Assembly (NCBI RefSeq): GCF_030056735.1
Contig: NZ_JASHKN010000003.1
Coordinates: 499,984-563,983, forward strand
DNA from: Rhodococcus sp. IEGM 1409
Lineage (GTDB): Bacteria; Actinomycetota; Actinomycetes; Mycobacteriales; Mycobacteriaceae
DNA: 64,000 bases
Direction of reading: 5' to 3'
Under the pieces are notes generated by a model, which saw only the letters and a program-made list of their open reading frames with translations, had not been told where the DNA came from and did no database searches. Below, piece by piece: positions 43,044 through 51,429 of this stretch; the first letter of the stretch is position 1; each line of letters opens with the position of its first letter. The position numbers and the translations under genes are program-made.

Positions 43044-43059
43044 GGTGGTGTCGAGCGAT

Positions 43060-44442
43060 TCAGAAAAGGTTGACGAGAGCCGGAACGCTGAACAGGGCGA
43101 CGTAGTAACCCATGAACAGGACACCGCCGTGAATCTTGAACAGACGCCCGAGAAGGCCGCCGACCAGGCCGACGGTCACGGTGATCAGGAGGCCCAGGAT
43201 GCCGCCCTCCCAGATGCTGATGACGACGACGAGTCCGGTGAATACCGCGATCACAGCTTCGTGACTGATGTGCTTGACCACCGCTGACGCAGCGCGGTAC
43301 GCGTAGTTCATGGCAAACGGATATGCGATGACCGTTGCCGTGACCACTGCCAGCAGGCCGTAGAGCAGGAACTCCCACTGCGTCAGGTACGTGGAGAGAT
43401 TGTTGATCACTCCGGTTTCCTGGTTGGTCTCGAAGACCGGCGGAGCGTTGAAGAGAGGTGCCGCGGGACCTGCCGCGAGGGGGCTCAACGGAAGGCCGAA
43501 AGCCACGAGCGGGATGAGGGTTTCCGCGATGTAGGTGGATTCCGTCGTACCGTTTTTCGCCGAGACCATCGTGGTCAGTCGGTGATAGCCGTTTTTGATC
43601 CGCGCACCTACCAGCTCACCCATCAGAACGGTCATGGCGACGGGGCTGAAGACGAACGTTGCGCTCGATACCGTGGAAGCAGCTGCGGTGTAACCGATCT
43701 GCTTGCGATCGAGGACCTTCAGGGGATTGGGGAAGTATCCCTTCCATCCCTTGATGTCCGGGGCCAGTGCAACAGTTTTGGGTTCACTGCGCTCCATGTC
43801 CTTACGGGTCGACGGACCCAAAGTCAGTGCGAGATCCGCGATCAGCGGCCCGACTGCGATGGCAAGGAAGTAGCTGATGTTGAGCGACACATCGTAATTC
43901 GACGTCAACGCGCGGGCGCCGAGGATCAAGATGACGAAGGGAACGAGAGCGACGACCCCGGCCCAGCGGCCCGGCGAGGCGTAGGCGATACCGATGGCGG
44001 CGACCAGGAACAGCCAGGGTGCTATCGACTGAACAGTGTCGGCGAACGGCGCGAGGATGGTCGCGAACAGGACGGCAACCGGCACAGCGACGAACGCCGA
44101 GATCACCGCTCCCGAGATCGCCTTGCGGAGTGCGATGTGCGGGATGCCGAGTGAGCGCATCATCTGCGCCTCCGGCAAAAGCGGAATCGCCATCGTGTCA
44201 CCGGGAATACCCAGCAGCATCGTCGGCACTGCGTGCGTCATGTGTTTGGCGATCGCACCGGAGAGGAAGAACGTGAACACTGCGGCCGGGGGAGCGCCGA
44301 GCAGGATCACGAGCAGCGTCAGTGGCGCGATGGTGGCGGTCTCGTCCGTTCCGGAAATCAATCCGATGAACGTGAACGCGACCGCGCCGATGATGCCGAA
44401 CAGAACGGCAATCAGAATTTCGTTGGTCAGGACCGAACTCAT
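43060..44442 (-). CDS. TctA-type carboxylate permease
   Basis: 460 residues with about eleven membrane helices. TctA-like features include the duplicated half motifs GLISGTDETATIAPLTLL and VPTMLLGIPGDTMAIPLLPEAQ. TctA permeases form the large subunit of tripartite tricarboxylate transporters. Here it is last in the operon behind a small membrane protein and enzymes for HMG-CoA breakdown, so the likely substrate is mevalonate or hydroxymethylglutarate (inference). No periplasmic TctC protein is encoded nearby. Overlaps its upstream neighbour by four bases. Confidence 0.78.
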   Translation of the reverse strand: MSSVLTNEILIAVLFGIIGAVAFTFIGLISGTDETATIAPLTLLVILLGAPPAAVFTFFLSGAIAKHMTHAVPTMLLGIPGDTMAIPLLPEAQMMRSLGIPHIALRKAISGAVISAFVAVPVAVLFATILAPFADTVQSIAPWLFLVAAIGIAYASPGRWAGVVALVPFVILILGARALTSNYDVSLNISYFLAIAVGPLIADLALTLGPSTRKDMERSEPKTVALAPDIKGWKGYFPNPLKVLDRKQIGYTAAASTVSSATFVFSPVAMTVLMGELVGARIKNGYHRLTTMVSAKNGTTESTYIAETLIPLVAFGLPLSPLAAGPAAPLFNAPPVFETNQETGVINNLSTYLTQWEFLLYGLLAVVTATVIAYPFAMNYAYRAASAVVKHISHEAVIAVFTGLVVVISIWEGGILGLLITVTVGLVGGLLGRLFKIHGGVLFMGYYVALFSVPALVNLF

Positions 44443-44933
44443 GCGCGCCCACCGTCCTTCGGTGCGTTCGAGGCCGGTGCTTGCTCGGCCTCGGCGGTGG
44501 CGAAGTGGTCGTACAGACCGAGTTCGCGAAGTTCCTGTTGGCTCTGCTCCGGAATGTCGGCGAGAGTGCCCAGACCCTGGCGTTGTTCACTCATCATCGT
44601 GATGACGCCGTCGATCGACTCCGCGTCGGCGGCCGCCAAGGCGACTATTCGCTTCGGCTTGATGAAGATTCCGCAGACGACGCCGGCAAGCAGGCAGGCT
44701 GCGATGCCGACGAGCAGGCTGTACGCCTGGGCCAACGACGGTTCACTGACGACCCGTTCGAACAGCGCTTGGGCTGCCAGAAGGGTCGAAGCGCCGACGA
44801 CACTGCCGACCAGGACGGAGATCGCGAGGTGTCGACCGTTGACGGTGTCGCCCCAGACTTCGAGGTACGTCTGCTGCTGCTCGGTCGGCTCGGTTGTGGT
44901 GGTCGGCGTCGTTGCCGACTGCGGTGGTGACAT
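44439..44933 (-). CDS. Small membrane protein, possible TctB-like subunit
   Basis: 164 residues. A hydrophilic Thr/Pro/Gln-rich N-terminus, then two hydrophobic segments (HLAISVLVGSVVGASTLLAA and AYSLLVGIAACLLAGVVCGI), followed by a long acidic C-terminus (VITMMSEQRQGLGTL...). It is coupled to the TctA-type gene (four-base overlap), which suggests a small transporter subunit, though classical TctB has four helices. I do not recognise its sequence family. Confidence 0.7.
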   Translation of the reverse strand: MSPPQSATTPTTTTEPTEQQQTYLEVWGDTVNGRHLAISVLVGSVVGASTLLAAQALFERVVSEPSLAQAYSLLVGIAACLLAGVVCGIFIKPKRIVALAAADAESIDGVITMMSEQRQGLGTLADIPEQSQQELRELGLYDHFATAEAEQAPASNAPKDGGRA

Positions 44934-45012
44934 CAGTTTTCTCCAGTGTCATGCATGGCGAGAGGCTTGCGAGGTGGGGGACTTACGAGATGAGGGGCTT
45001 GCGTGACGAGTG

Positions 45013-45981
45013 TCAGGTGCGTGCTGCGCGGAGGGCGCTGACAACTCGGGACGGGCTCGGGTGTCCGATCTGTTCGGCCATCCAACTGCTTGTGTCGGTA
45101 AGGGAATCCAGGTCGATGCCGGTGTCGATCCCGAGGCCGTGGAGCATCCACACCAAATCCTCGGTGGCGAGATTTCCGGTCGCGCCCTTGGCATACGGGC
45201 ACCGTCCGAGACCGCCTGCGGAACTGTCGAATTCGGAGACTCCCGCAGTCAACGACGCATAGACGTTCGACAGTGCCTGGCCGTAGGTATCGTGAAAGTG
45301 CATCGCGATCTGCGATGTGGGAATGCCACGTTCGCGGATCGCATCGAGTAGGGCGAGTACATGGCCAGGCGTGCCGACGCCGATGGTGTCGCCGAGAGAG
45401 AGCGACGTGGCACCGCAGTCGATCAAGGCCTTCGCGATGTCGGCGACACGCTCGACGGGCACGGCGCCTTCCCAGGGGTCGCCGAAGCACATCGAGATGT
45501 AACCGCGGACGGGAAGTTCCAGGGCTCGCGCTGCGGCAGTGACCTCGGCAGCCGCGGCGATCGCACCGTCCACCGTAGAGTTGAGGTTGCGTTTCGCGAA
45601 TTCCTCTGTGGCGCTGACGAATACTGCAACTTCGCTCGCTCCGGCGGCAACGGCCCGCTCGAGACCCTTGCGGTTCGGGACAAGTACGACCGTGCGTACC
45701 GAGTCCGGCAGGTGCAGCCGACCCATCAATTCTTCCGCGTCGGCAAGTTGCGGGATCCATCGAGGCGAGACGAAGCTCGTCAATTCGACGGTGCGGGAAC
45801 CGGCCGCGACCAGTCGTTCGATGAACTGGGCCTTCGTCTCGGTCGGGATCACTACCGTTTCGGCTTGAAGTCCGTCGCGTGGCCCGACTTCGTAGACCCG
45901 GACCGCGGTCGGTAGGCCCGTCGCCGACACTCGATGAGGCGCCGGCTTCCACACTGGTGATCCTGCAGCTGTTTCGGTCAT
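45013..45981 (-). CDS. mvaB: Hydroxymethylglutaryl-CoA lyase
   Basis: 322 residues, DRE-TIM metallolyase splitting HMG-CoA into acetoacetate and acetyl-CoA. Motifs: VYEVGPRDGLQAETV (metal and catalytic residues), GYISMCFGDPWEG, GDTIGVGTPGHV, HFHDTYGQALSN and the signature Cys loop GGLGRCPYAKGATGNLATED. It follows the HMG-CoA reductase gene by 5 bases. Alternatives such as homocitrate synthase are excluded by the lyase signature. It could also serve leucine degradation. Confidence 0.93.
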   Translation of the reverse strand: MTETAAGSPVWKPAPHRVSATGLPTAVRVYEVGPRDGLQAETVVIPTETKAQFIERLVAAGSRTVELTSFVSPRWIPQLADAEELMGRLHLPDSVRTVVLVPNRKGLERAVAAGASEVAVFVSATEEFAKRNLNSTVDGAIAAAAEVTAAARALELPVRGYISMCFGDPWEGAVPVERVADIAKALIDCGATSLSLGDTIGVGTPGHVLALLDAIRERGIPTSQIAMHFHDTYGQALSNVYASLTAGVSEFDSSAGGLGRCPYAKGATGNLATEDLVWMLHGLGIDTGIDLDSLTDTSSWMAEQIGHPSPSRVVSALRAART

Positions 45982-45986
45982 CGTGG

Positions 45987-47291
45987 TCAGTTTCCGCCGC
46001 GGATCTCGGCGAGTACCTTCTCGGCATGTTCGACGCGAATGCTCTTGTCCGCGATCAGGCGTGCAACCACGGCGTCGATCTCACTCTTCTGGGCTCCGGC
46101 GGTGGCAGCGATGTTGCGGGCATGTAGTCCCATGTGTCCGCGCTGGACACCCTCACTGGCGAGAACGCGGACAGCAGCCAGGTTCTGTGCGAGACCAACT
46201 GCCAGGATGATGCCGGCGAGTTCTTCGGCACTCTCGACGCCGAGCATCTTGATCGCGGCCTGCGCTACCGGGTGCACCTTGGTGGCGCCGCCGACGAGGC
46301 CGACCGGCATGGGTAGCTCGAGGGTGCCGACGATGTTGCCGTCGGCATTTTTCTCGAAATGCGAGAGTGAGGAGTAGATTCCGTCGGCGTTGACTGCGTG
46401 GGAGTGGCACCCGGCTTCGACTGCGCGCGTGTCGTTTCCGGTCGCCAACACCACGGCGCTGATGCCGTTCATGATGCCCTTGTTGTGTGTCGCGGCGCGG
46501 TAGGGATCCAGCTCTGCCAAGCGTGCGGCATGGATCAGGTTGTCCACTACTTCTGCACCGCCGATCAACTCGGCGTCGAACACGGCGCGAACGCGCGTCA
46601 GCCGCAGATCTGCCTTGTTGGTGAGAATGCGAAGAACGACGTGCCCGCCGCCGATCTCGGCCACTCGATCTGCGATTGCCTCCGCCATCGTGTTGACTGC
46701 GTTGGCGCCCATCGCATCTCGTACGTCGACGTGAAGGTGGAGGACGACGTAGGTGGCCTTGTCCGAGGACACGATGCGAACCGAAATGTCCTTCACGCCA
46801 CCGCCGACGCTGACCAGCTTCGGGTCCTGCTCGTTGGCGAGTGCAATGATTTCTTCACGTGCCTCGAGGAGTCGGATGCGGGCAGCTGCCGGATCCACGA
46901 CGTCGACGAGTTGAATCTGGGCTTGCATGATCGGCTGGGTGCTCGAGACGTGAAAGCCCCCGAGTCCGCGTGCGATGCGAGCAGCGTTACTCGCAGCTGC
47001 GACCACCGACGGCTCCTCGGTGGCGAGGGGGATCAGGTAGTCCTTGCCGTTGATCGTGAAGTTGGTGGCCACGCCGACCGGGATGCCGATGACGCCGAGG
47101 ACGTTCTCGACCATGCGATCGGCCTGATCGATGGTGAGGCCGTCGGCAGCGTCGTAGACCGCGATGTCTGCTTCGGTAAGGTCGGTCTGGCGGACGATCT
47201 CGGCGCGCCGTGCGGTGACGTCGTAGGACCGGAAATTGGCGATGCGGCTGTTGGTTGACCGGCTGTTGATAGACCGGCTGTTGGTTGACAC
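45987..47291 (-). CDS. mvaA: Degradative (class II) HMG-CoA reductase
   Basis: 434 residues. Compared with the Pseudomonas mevalonii NAD enzyme: Glu in TEEPS (about 93), DAMGANAVNTMAE (192-204), Lys in NKGIMNG (271), Asp in ATGND (287) and His in GHMGLHARN (386-390) are all present. It would oxidise mevalonate to HMG-CoA with CoA and NAD. GTG 47291 has AGGAGG upstream; a longer open frame to 47660 is rejected. The N-terminus holds a threefold five-residue repeat (STNSR, SINSR, STNSR). The degradative family fits the lyase next to it. Confidence 0.9.
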   Translation of the reverse strand: MSTNSRSINSRSTNSRIANFRSYDVTARRAEIVRQTDLTEADIAVYDAADGLTIDQADRMVENVLGVIGIPVGVATNFTINGKDYLIPLATEEPSVVAAASNAARIARGLGGFHVSSTQPIMQAQIQLVDVVDPAAARIRLLEAREEIIALANEQDPKLVSVGGGVKDISVRIVSSDKATYVVLHLHVDVRDAMGANAVNTMAEAIADRVAEIGGGHVVLRILTNKADLRLTRVRAVFDAELIGGAEVVDNLIHAARLAELDPYRAATHNKGIMNGISAVVLATGNDTRAVEAGCHSHAVNADGIYSSLSHFEKNADGNIVGTLELPMPVGLVGGATKVHPVAQAAIKMLGVESAEELAGIILAVGLAQNLAAVRVLASEGVQRGHMGLHARNIAATAGAQKSEIDAVVARLIADKSIRVEHAEKVLAEIRGGN

Positions 47292-47397
47292 TGGGGGTCG
47301 TCCTCCTGAAGTGGTTCTGTGCTCCGCTTCACAGTAGGGAGATTGATGCCTGCCAGACCACGTGCTCACAACACATCGATCGGTCGAAATTGTAGTT

Positions 47398-49401
47398 TCA
47401 TGCACCATCGTCGCTGTCGTTGATGTCGCTTCCACCCTCTTCGGTTCCCACTTCTCGTAGTTCGTCGAGCCTCGCCGCCATGGACACTCGAAAGAAGTTC
47501 TCGTCTTCACGCCACGAGTGACCGAGGAGCGTGCGGATGCGGTCGAGACGCTGAACGACGGTGTTCGGGTGATAGTTGAGTGCGCGGGCAGCCTTGGTCG
47601 GGCTCCCGTCGTTGCGGACCAGAGCCCGAAGGGTCGCCGTGAGATCGGTGTCCTTGTCACGGTCGTAGGCGAGTACCGGGCCGATTACTTCGTCGACGAA
47701 CTGATGGAGTGATTCCGGATTCTCGCCGAACAGAACGGTGTACGGCAGGTACGACGCCGTCGTGACCGCGCCGTCGGTCTTGCCCAAGGCCGACAGTAGG
47801 CGGGCGGTGCGCAGTGCAGAGGTGAAGCGCGCCGGGAGTTCTTCGGGGCGCTCCGCCGTTGCCGGCGCGATGACTACAGCGTGGGGTCCTACCGAACCGG
47901 TGATCTGGCGGTGAACGACGGTCGCCGCGGCTGCAGGGTTCCCCGAGCGCGAGACCACCGCGATCAATCCGGCGTGCTGCGACGCCAAAGCTCCGACCGG
48001 CAGACTCTGCCCGATTGCGCGGAGCGTTGCGGTGCGGAGTTCCGGAGCGACAGACACCACGAGGACGGTGTCGAGTTCGCCGAGGGAGATGCCGAGGTTG
48101 CGGGTCCGGCGTTCGAGATCGCGCCTCCGCTCGGGCGCAGTGCTCAACAGGTCGGCGACCAGTTCGTCACGTGCGCGCCGATCCGCTGCTGCGGCCGCCG
48201 AGTGTTGCAACACGAGAATCGCTGTAACCTGAGCTGCCCGTTCCACGGTCCGGAGTTCAACGGGTCCGATCGGCGCGTCCGATCGATTCAGCAAGATGGC
48301 CCCGAGGAATGATTCTCCGGCGGTGACGGCGCTGACGAGTTGGATCACGGTCTCGCTGTTATCAGAGACAAACGTGCATCGGCCACTGCGGCGACTCTGG
48401 GCGATGGCTTCGGACACGGCGCGAGGTAGCGACAACGGCACCGTCGTGATCTGCTCACCCGACGATGTCACGAGAGGGCGTAGCTCATTGTCGACGACGA
48501 CGGTGCTGCGCTCGAGTGCGCTGCTGAGAGTTCGTGCTACCTGGGCGTAGCCACCGCCGCGGAGAACGGCATGGATCAGATCCTGGTGGACGATGTTCGA
48601 TTTGTCCCGCGCGGACACGTGCTCGCGCAGCTCGTCGAGTGCTCGCCCGGTCTCGGCGGCGGATTCCTCGGAGCGGTCCAGCGCCCGTGCGGTTTGCAGG
48701 ACTACCGAGGCGTGATCCGCGAGTGCAGAGAGCAGAGCGATCTGATCTGCGGTAAATCGTCGTTCCCGGCGGTCGGCGGCAAACAGGACTCCGAGGATCT
48801 GGCCGTCCGAGAGCATCGGCACGCCGAGAATCGCCACCAGACCCTCGGCGACTATCGCGGCGTCGACCACCTCGTCGTGACGCGACTGTGTGTACTCGCT
48901 GTAGTTCTGGACCCACTGGGCCGCACGAGATTCGGCAATCGCGCTGACCAAGCCGGCGCCCGCAGGAACCTGTAGATGCTGTAGCTCGGGCGAGACCGCG
49001 CCTGCTGTCTTTCGAACGTTCAGATCTCTGGTGTCCACATCGAACTCGGACAGGTACGTGACGTCGGTACCCATGATGTCGTGTGCGCGGTTGACCAGTC
49101 TCTGCAGCAGTGTGTCCACGTCGCGAACCTGCGCGAGCTCACGCGCACTCGAATAGAGGACCGCCAATTCGTTCTCGCGGCGGCGCAGTCGGCGAAATTC
49201 GGACCGACTGGCCCGGATGTGCGCGGCGGTCTCCGTGATCTCCGTTGCGCCAAGGCCGAATTCGGAAAGCACCTGTTCGACATGTTCGTCTCCGACCGCG
49301 TCGGACGTAAGGTCGAACAGTGCGGCAATCTCGTTGGGGTCTGAGTCCGGGACTGAGTCGGGGGCGGTCACACCGAACAAACTACAGACCGGTTGATCCA
49401 C
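47398..49401 (-). CDS. GAF/PucR-type transcriptional regulator
   Basis: 667 residues. A GAF-like sensor domain spans about 90-245 (RDVDTLLQRLVNRAHDIMGT, ADQIALLSALADHASVVLQ). The C-terminal PucR/CdaR HTH_30 segment covers about 590-645 (LVRNDGSPTKAARALNYHPNTVVQRLDRIR). It is upstream of the mvaA-mvaB-transporter genes on the same strand (106-base gap) and likely activates them; the effector might be mevalonate or an intermediate. PucR-type proteins usually control catabolic genes. The start overlaps the remnant gene upstream by 20 bases. Confidence 0.86.
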   Translation of the reverse strand: MDQPVCSLFGVTAPDSVPDSDPNEIAALFDLTSDAVGDEHVEQVLSEFGLGATEITETAAHIRASRSEFRRLRRRENELAVLYSSARELAQVRDVDTLLQRLVNRAHDIMGTDVTYLSEFDVDTRDLNVRKTAGAVSPELQHLQVPAGAGLVSAIAESRAAQWVQNYSEYTQSRHDEVVDAAIVAEGLVAILGVPMLSDGQILGVLFAADRRERRFTADQIALLSALADHASVVLQTARALDRSEESAAETGRALDELREHVSARDKSNIVHQDLIHAVLRGGGYAQVARTLSSALERSTVVVDNELRPLVTSSGEQITTVPLSLPRAVSEAIAQSRRSGRCTFVSDNSETVIQLVSAVTAGESFLGAILLNRSDAPIGPVELRTVERAAQVTAILVLQHSAAAAADRRARDELVADLLSTAPERRRDLERRTRNLGISLGELDTVLVVSVAPELRTATLRAIGQSLPVGALASQHAGLIAVVSRSGNPAAAATVVHRQITGSVGPHAVVIAPATAERPEELPARFTSALRTARLLSALGKTDGAVTTASYLPYTVLFGENPESLHQFVDEVIGPVLAYDRDKDTDLTATLRALVRNDGSPTKAARALNYHPNTVVQRLDRIRTLLGHSWREDENFFRVSMAARLDELREVGTEEGGSDINDSDDGA

Positions 49402-49927
49402 CGAATTCGTCGAGCGCCGTGAATTTGTGATTGTTGTTGATTTCTAACGTACTTCGATCCGTTCTCGTGTCTCCCATCTCCTTGCGCAGTATGTCCATGT
49501 TCTTCTCGAGGTCCTTCTCGAGCGCGCTGACTTTTGTCTCGAGGGCGCCGATTTTGCGGTTCAAGGCTTGGATGCTCGCCATGCATACGCCGTTCGCATC
49601 GACGGCCGAGATCCGACGGGTGTTGGATCCCAAGCCGAAAATCGCCGCAAAATCTTGCGCCATCGGACCCAGGTGACGGATCGACTTGTGGTCGAAACCG
49701 TAACTCCACGTGCTTATTCGAAGTGCTGTCAACCTGTCGAGCACATCCTGGGCGCTGGTCGGAACAACCGCGTCCGTATGCACGCCACGTCGTCGCGTTG
49801 CCCGTGAGAACACCCAGTGCGCGGGATGGCGCATCGCGGCGTTCACACGAGTGCTGACTCCAACGCCGAGGTATTCAGTGCGCTCGCCGTTTTCGGTGCG
49901 CTCGCCCTCGTCAGGCGGTGAGTTCAC
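49382..49927 (-). CDS. Peptidase S74/tail-fibre chaperone domain remnant
   Basis: 181 residues. The C-terminal part is a phage/surface intramolecular chaperone: QDVLDRLTALRISTWSYGFD, SIRHLGPMAQDFAAIFGLG, AVDANGVCMASIQALNRKIG, followed by a coiled coil (IGALETKVSALEKDLEKNMD). In complete proteins this domain follows a long beta-helical fibre and cleaves itself off. Here only about 70 odd residues precede it, so it may be a fragment of a larger gene. Chaperone function without a fibre is doubtful. Ends inside the start of the PucR-type gene. Confidence 0.62.
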   Translation of the reverse strand: MNSPPDEGERTENGERTEYLGVGVSTRVNAAMRHPAHWVFSRATRRRGVHTDAVVPTSAQDVLDRLTALRISTWSYGFDHKSIRHLGPMAQDFAAIFGLGSNTRRISAVDANGVCMASIQALNRKIGALETKVSALEKDLEKNMDILRKEMGDTRTDRSTLEINNNHKFTALDEFGGSTGL

Positions 49928-50039
49928 GTCGTGCGGTTTTGACGGTCTTGTCGCTCAGCAGAATTCCCGCTCCTGCGCCGAGCAGTCCGAGGCCGATTCC
50001 GACAGCGGCGCTGCCGAGGCCCAAAGCAATTCCCAACAT
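49911..50039 (-). CDS. Tiny Gly-rich membrane protein
   Basis: 42 residues from ATG 50039, with GGAGGA 5 bases upstream. A Gly/Ala/Leu-rich helix (LGIALGLGSAAVGIGLGLLG) spans the membrane once or twice, followed by a short basic tail. It overlaps the next gene by 17 bases on the same strand. The longer frame to 50123 is not supported. No family recognised. Confidence 0.55.
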   Translation of the reverse strand: MLGIALGLGSAAVGIGLGLLGAGAGILLSDKTVKTARRELTA

Positions 50040-50327
50040 GATTCCTCCAAAAATTGTGCGGTGAATTGAGGGGCCAGGTGTCCGACGAAAGTGCTGCCGA
50101 CCTGCTCCACGCTCATCTTTCACATTGCTCCAGCGCGCGGTCTATGACAACCCGTCTGGACCGAATTTCTCGTGGAAAACACAGGCGTGCAACACTGGGT
50201 GAAGAACTGCTGAGTCATCGGCGTCTTGTCGGCGCCGTACGGGCGGCAGTATTTAAGTAGCCATCGACCGATCTCTAACGCAGGTTTATCTGCGCGCGGC
50301 AACGATGACCAGGCAAAAGGGTGGCAT
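50040..50327. other. Intergenic region without recognised gene
   Basis: 288 bases between the tiny membrane protein and the next small gene. I see no open frame, RNA gene or strong palindrome. It probably carries the promoters of the two divergent small genes. Confidence 0.5.
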
Positions 50328-50492
50328 GTGAACGAATCGAACAGTGGCTTGTTTTCCGACCTCAGTGCGTCGGAGCCCGTTGTCGACGCAAAAAGCGCCG
50401 AGCAATTGGCGGCCGAGCGTGAAACTGCGGCAGCGGAACGCTCCAATACCGACACCGCTGAACAGCGGCAGTCACAGCTGTTCAGCGGTTAA
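50328..50492 (+). CDS. Small acidic hypothetical protein
   Basis: 54 residues from GTG 50328 (AAAGGGTGG upstream): NESNSGLFSDLSASEPVV, then a helical Ala/Glu/Arg stretch (AEQLAAERETAAAERSNTD) and the end QRQSQLFSG. LFSD and LFSG at the two ends form a short repeated motif. The last 36 bases of the gene are themselves a 13-bp hairpin. No family recognised. Confidence 0.55.
   Translation: MNESNSGLFSDLSASEPVVDAKSAEQLAAERETAAAERSNTDTAEQRQSQLFSG
50454..50489 (+). terminator. Hairpin inside the 3' end of the small gene
   Basis: ACCGCTGAACAGC (50454-50466) and GCTGTTCAGCGGT (50477-50489) are perfectly complementary with a 10-base loop. The stop codon follows immediately, so the terminator stem is itself coding. 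The convergent VOC gene ends a few bases further. Confidence 0.8.
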
Positions 50493-50497
50493 GCGCG

Positions 50498-50872
50498 TCA
50501 GGACTCCTTGATTACCGACAGAACATTGCCGGCGGGGTCGGTGAACCACGCGATATCGGGGCCGTTGTCACGCATGATGCCTCGCGCATCCTGGGGGAAT
50601 CCGTCGTATTTCAGAAACTCCACACCACGTGCGGTCAGTTGATCGACGGTTGTGTCGATGTCGTCGACGACGAAGTTGAGGATGGTGTACGTCGCCGCTT
50701 CGTGATTCGGTTTCGGATAAACCAGGATCTCGGTTCCGCCGGCAAGATGTAGGCGAATGAGTCCCATGTCTTCGTCGGTCACTTTCAACCCGAGTGTTTC
50801 GCCGTAGAACTTCTTTGCAGCGTCGATGTCTGTCACCGAAAATCCGCTGAATGCTTTTGTGCCTGCAAGCAT
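50498..50872 (-). CDS. VOC (glyoxalase/bleomycin-resistance) family protein
   Basis: 124 residues starting at ATG 50872. One betaalphabetabetabeta-type VOC module pair: FSGFSVTDIDAAKKFYGETLG, YTILNFVVDDIDTTVDQLTARG and AWFTDPAGNVLSVI, a metal-site Glu-free variant typical of uncharacterised glyoxalase-like proteins. The longer frame to 51373 is antisense to another gene and rejected. Tandem with a second VOC gene upstream; functions unknown. Confidence 0.82.
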   Translation of the reverse strand: MLAGTKAFSGFSVTDIDAAKKFYGETLGLKVTDEDMGLIRLHLAGGTEILVYPKPNHEAATYTILNFVVDDIDTTVDQLTARGVEFLKYDGFPQDARGIMRDNGPDIAWFTDPAGNVLSVIKES

Positions 50873-50901
50873 GACTATCTCCGTTCCTAGCTGTTGCCGG
50901 A

Positions 50902-51315
50902 CTAGGTGGTTTGGGAATCCGTCATTCCGGATTCCATCTCGGCCCTGGCTTCCTCGCCGAACTCGATGATCTGAACGTAGTTTCCGTCGGGGTCGATCGC
51001 AGTGGCGAACAAACTGTCCCCGCGGTCTTCGAGTGGGGCGAACCAGTTTCCGCCGAGTGCGTCGATGCGCTGTGCGATCGACCGGGCGTCGTCGGTCTCG
51101 ACGTTGAGGAACATGCGGCCGGGCTGCGGGTTGGTCTCGCCGACGTCGTCGCGTCTGTCGAGCATCACGTAGAAACCGTTGAAGTCGAGGACGTCGTAGC
51201 CGGGTTCGCCCGGCGTACGGTCGACTTTCGGGGCGAACGCCTCGGCGTACCAGTCGCGCAAGCGTTCGGGGTTGGTGCTCGAGAGCAAAATGCTGCTGAT
51301 GCTGGATCCGGACAT
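50902..51315 (-). CDS. VOC family protein
   Basis: 137 residues. SSILLSSTNPERLRDWYAEAF begins the first VOC module, and FATAIDPDGNYVQIIEF ends the second. It resembles single-domain VOC enzymes or binding proteins; substrate not predictable. Lies 29 bases upstream of the other VOC gene, probably one unit. Confidence 0.85.
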   Translation of the reverse strand: MSGSSISSILLSSTNPERLRDWYAEAFAPKVDRTPGEPGYDVLDFNGFYVMLDRRDDVGETNPQPGRMFLNVETDDARSIAQRIDALGGNWFAPLEDRGDSLFATAIDPDGNYVQIIEFGEEARAEMESGMTDSQTT

Positions 51316-51429
51316 GGGTCCTCCTGCTGTTGGTCGTTACTGCCGTCGGTGATCGAGGCGCTGGCCACATCACCTCGCAGATACAGACTTCCCGCAGTGG
51401 CGAAACTCATCGGCGAAACTCATCGAGGC

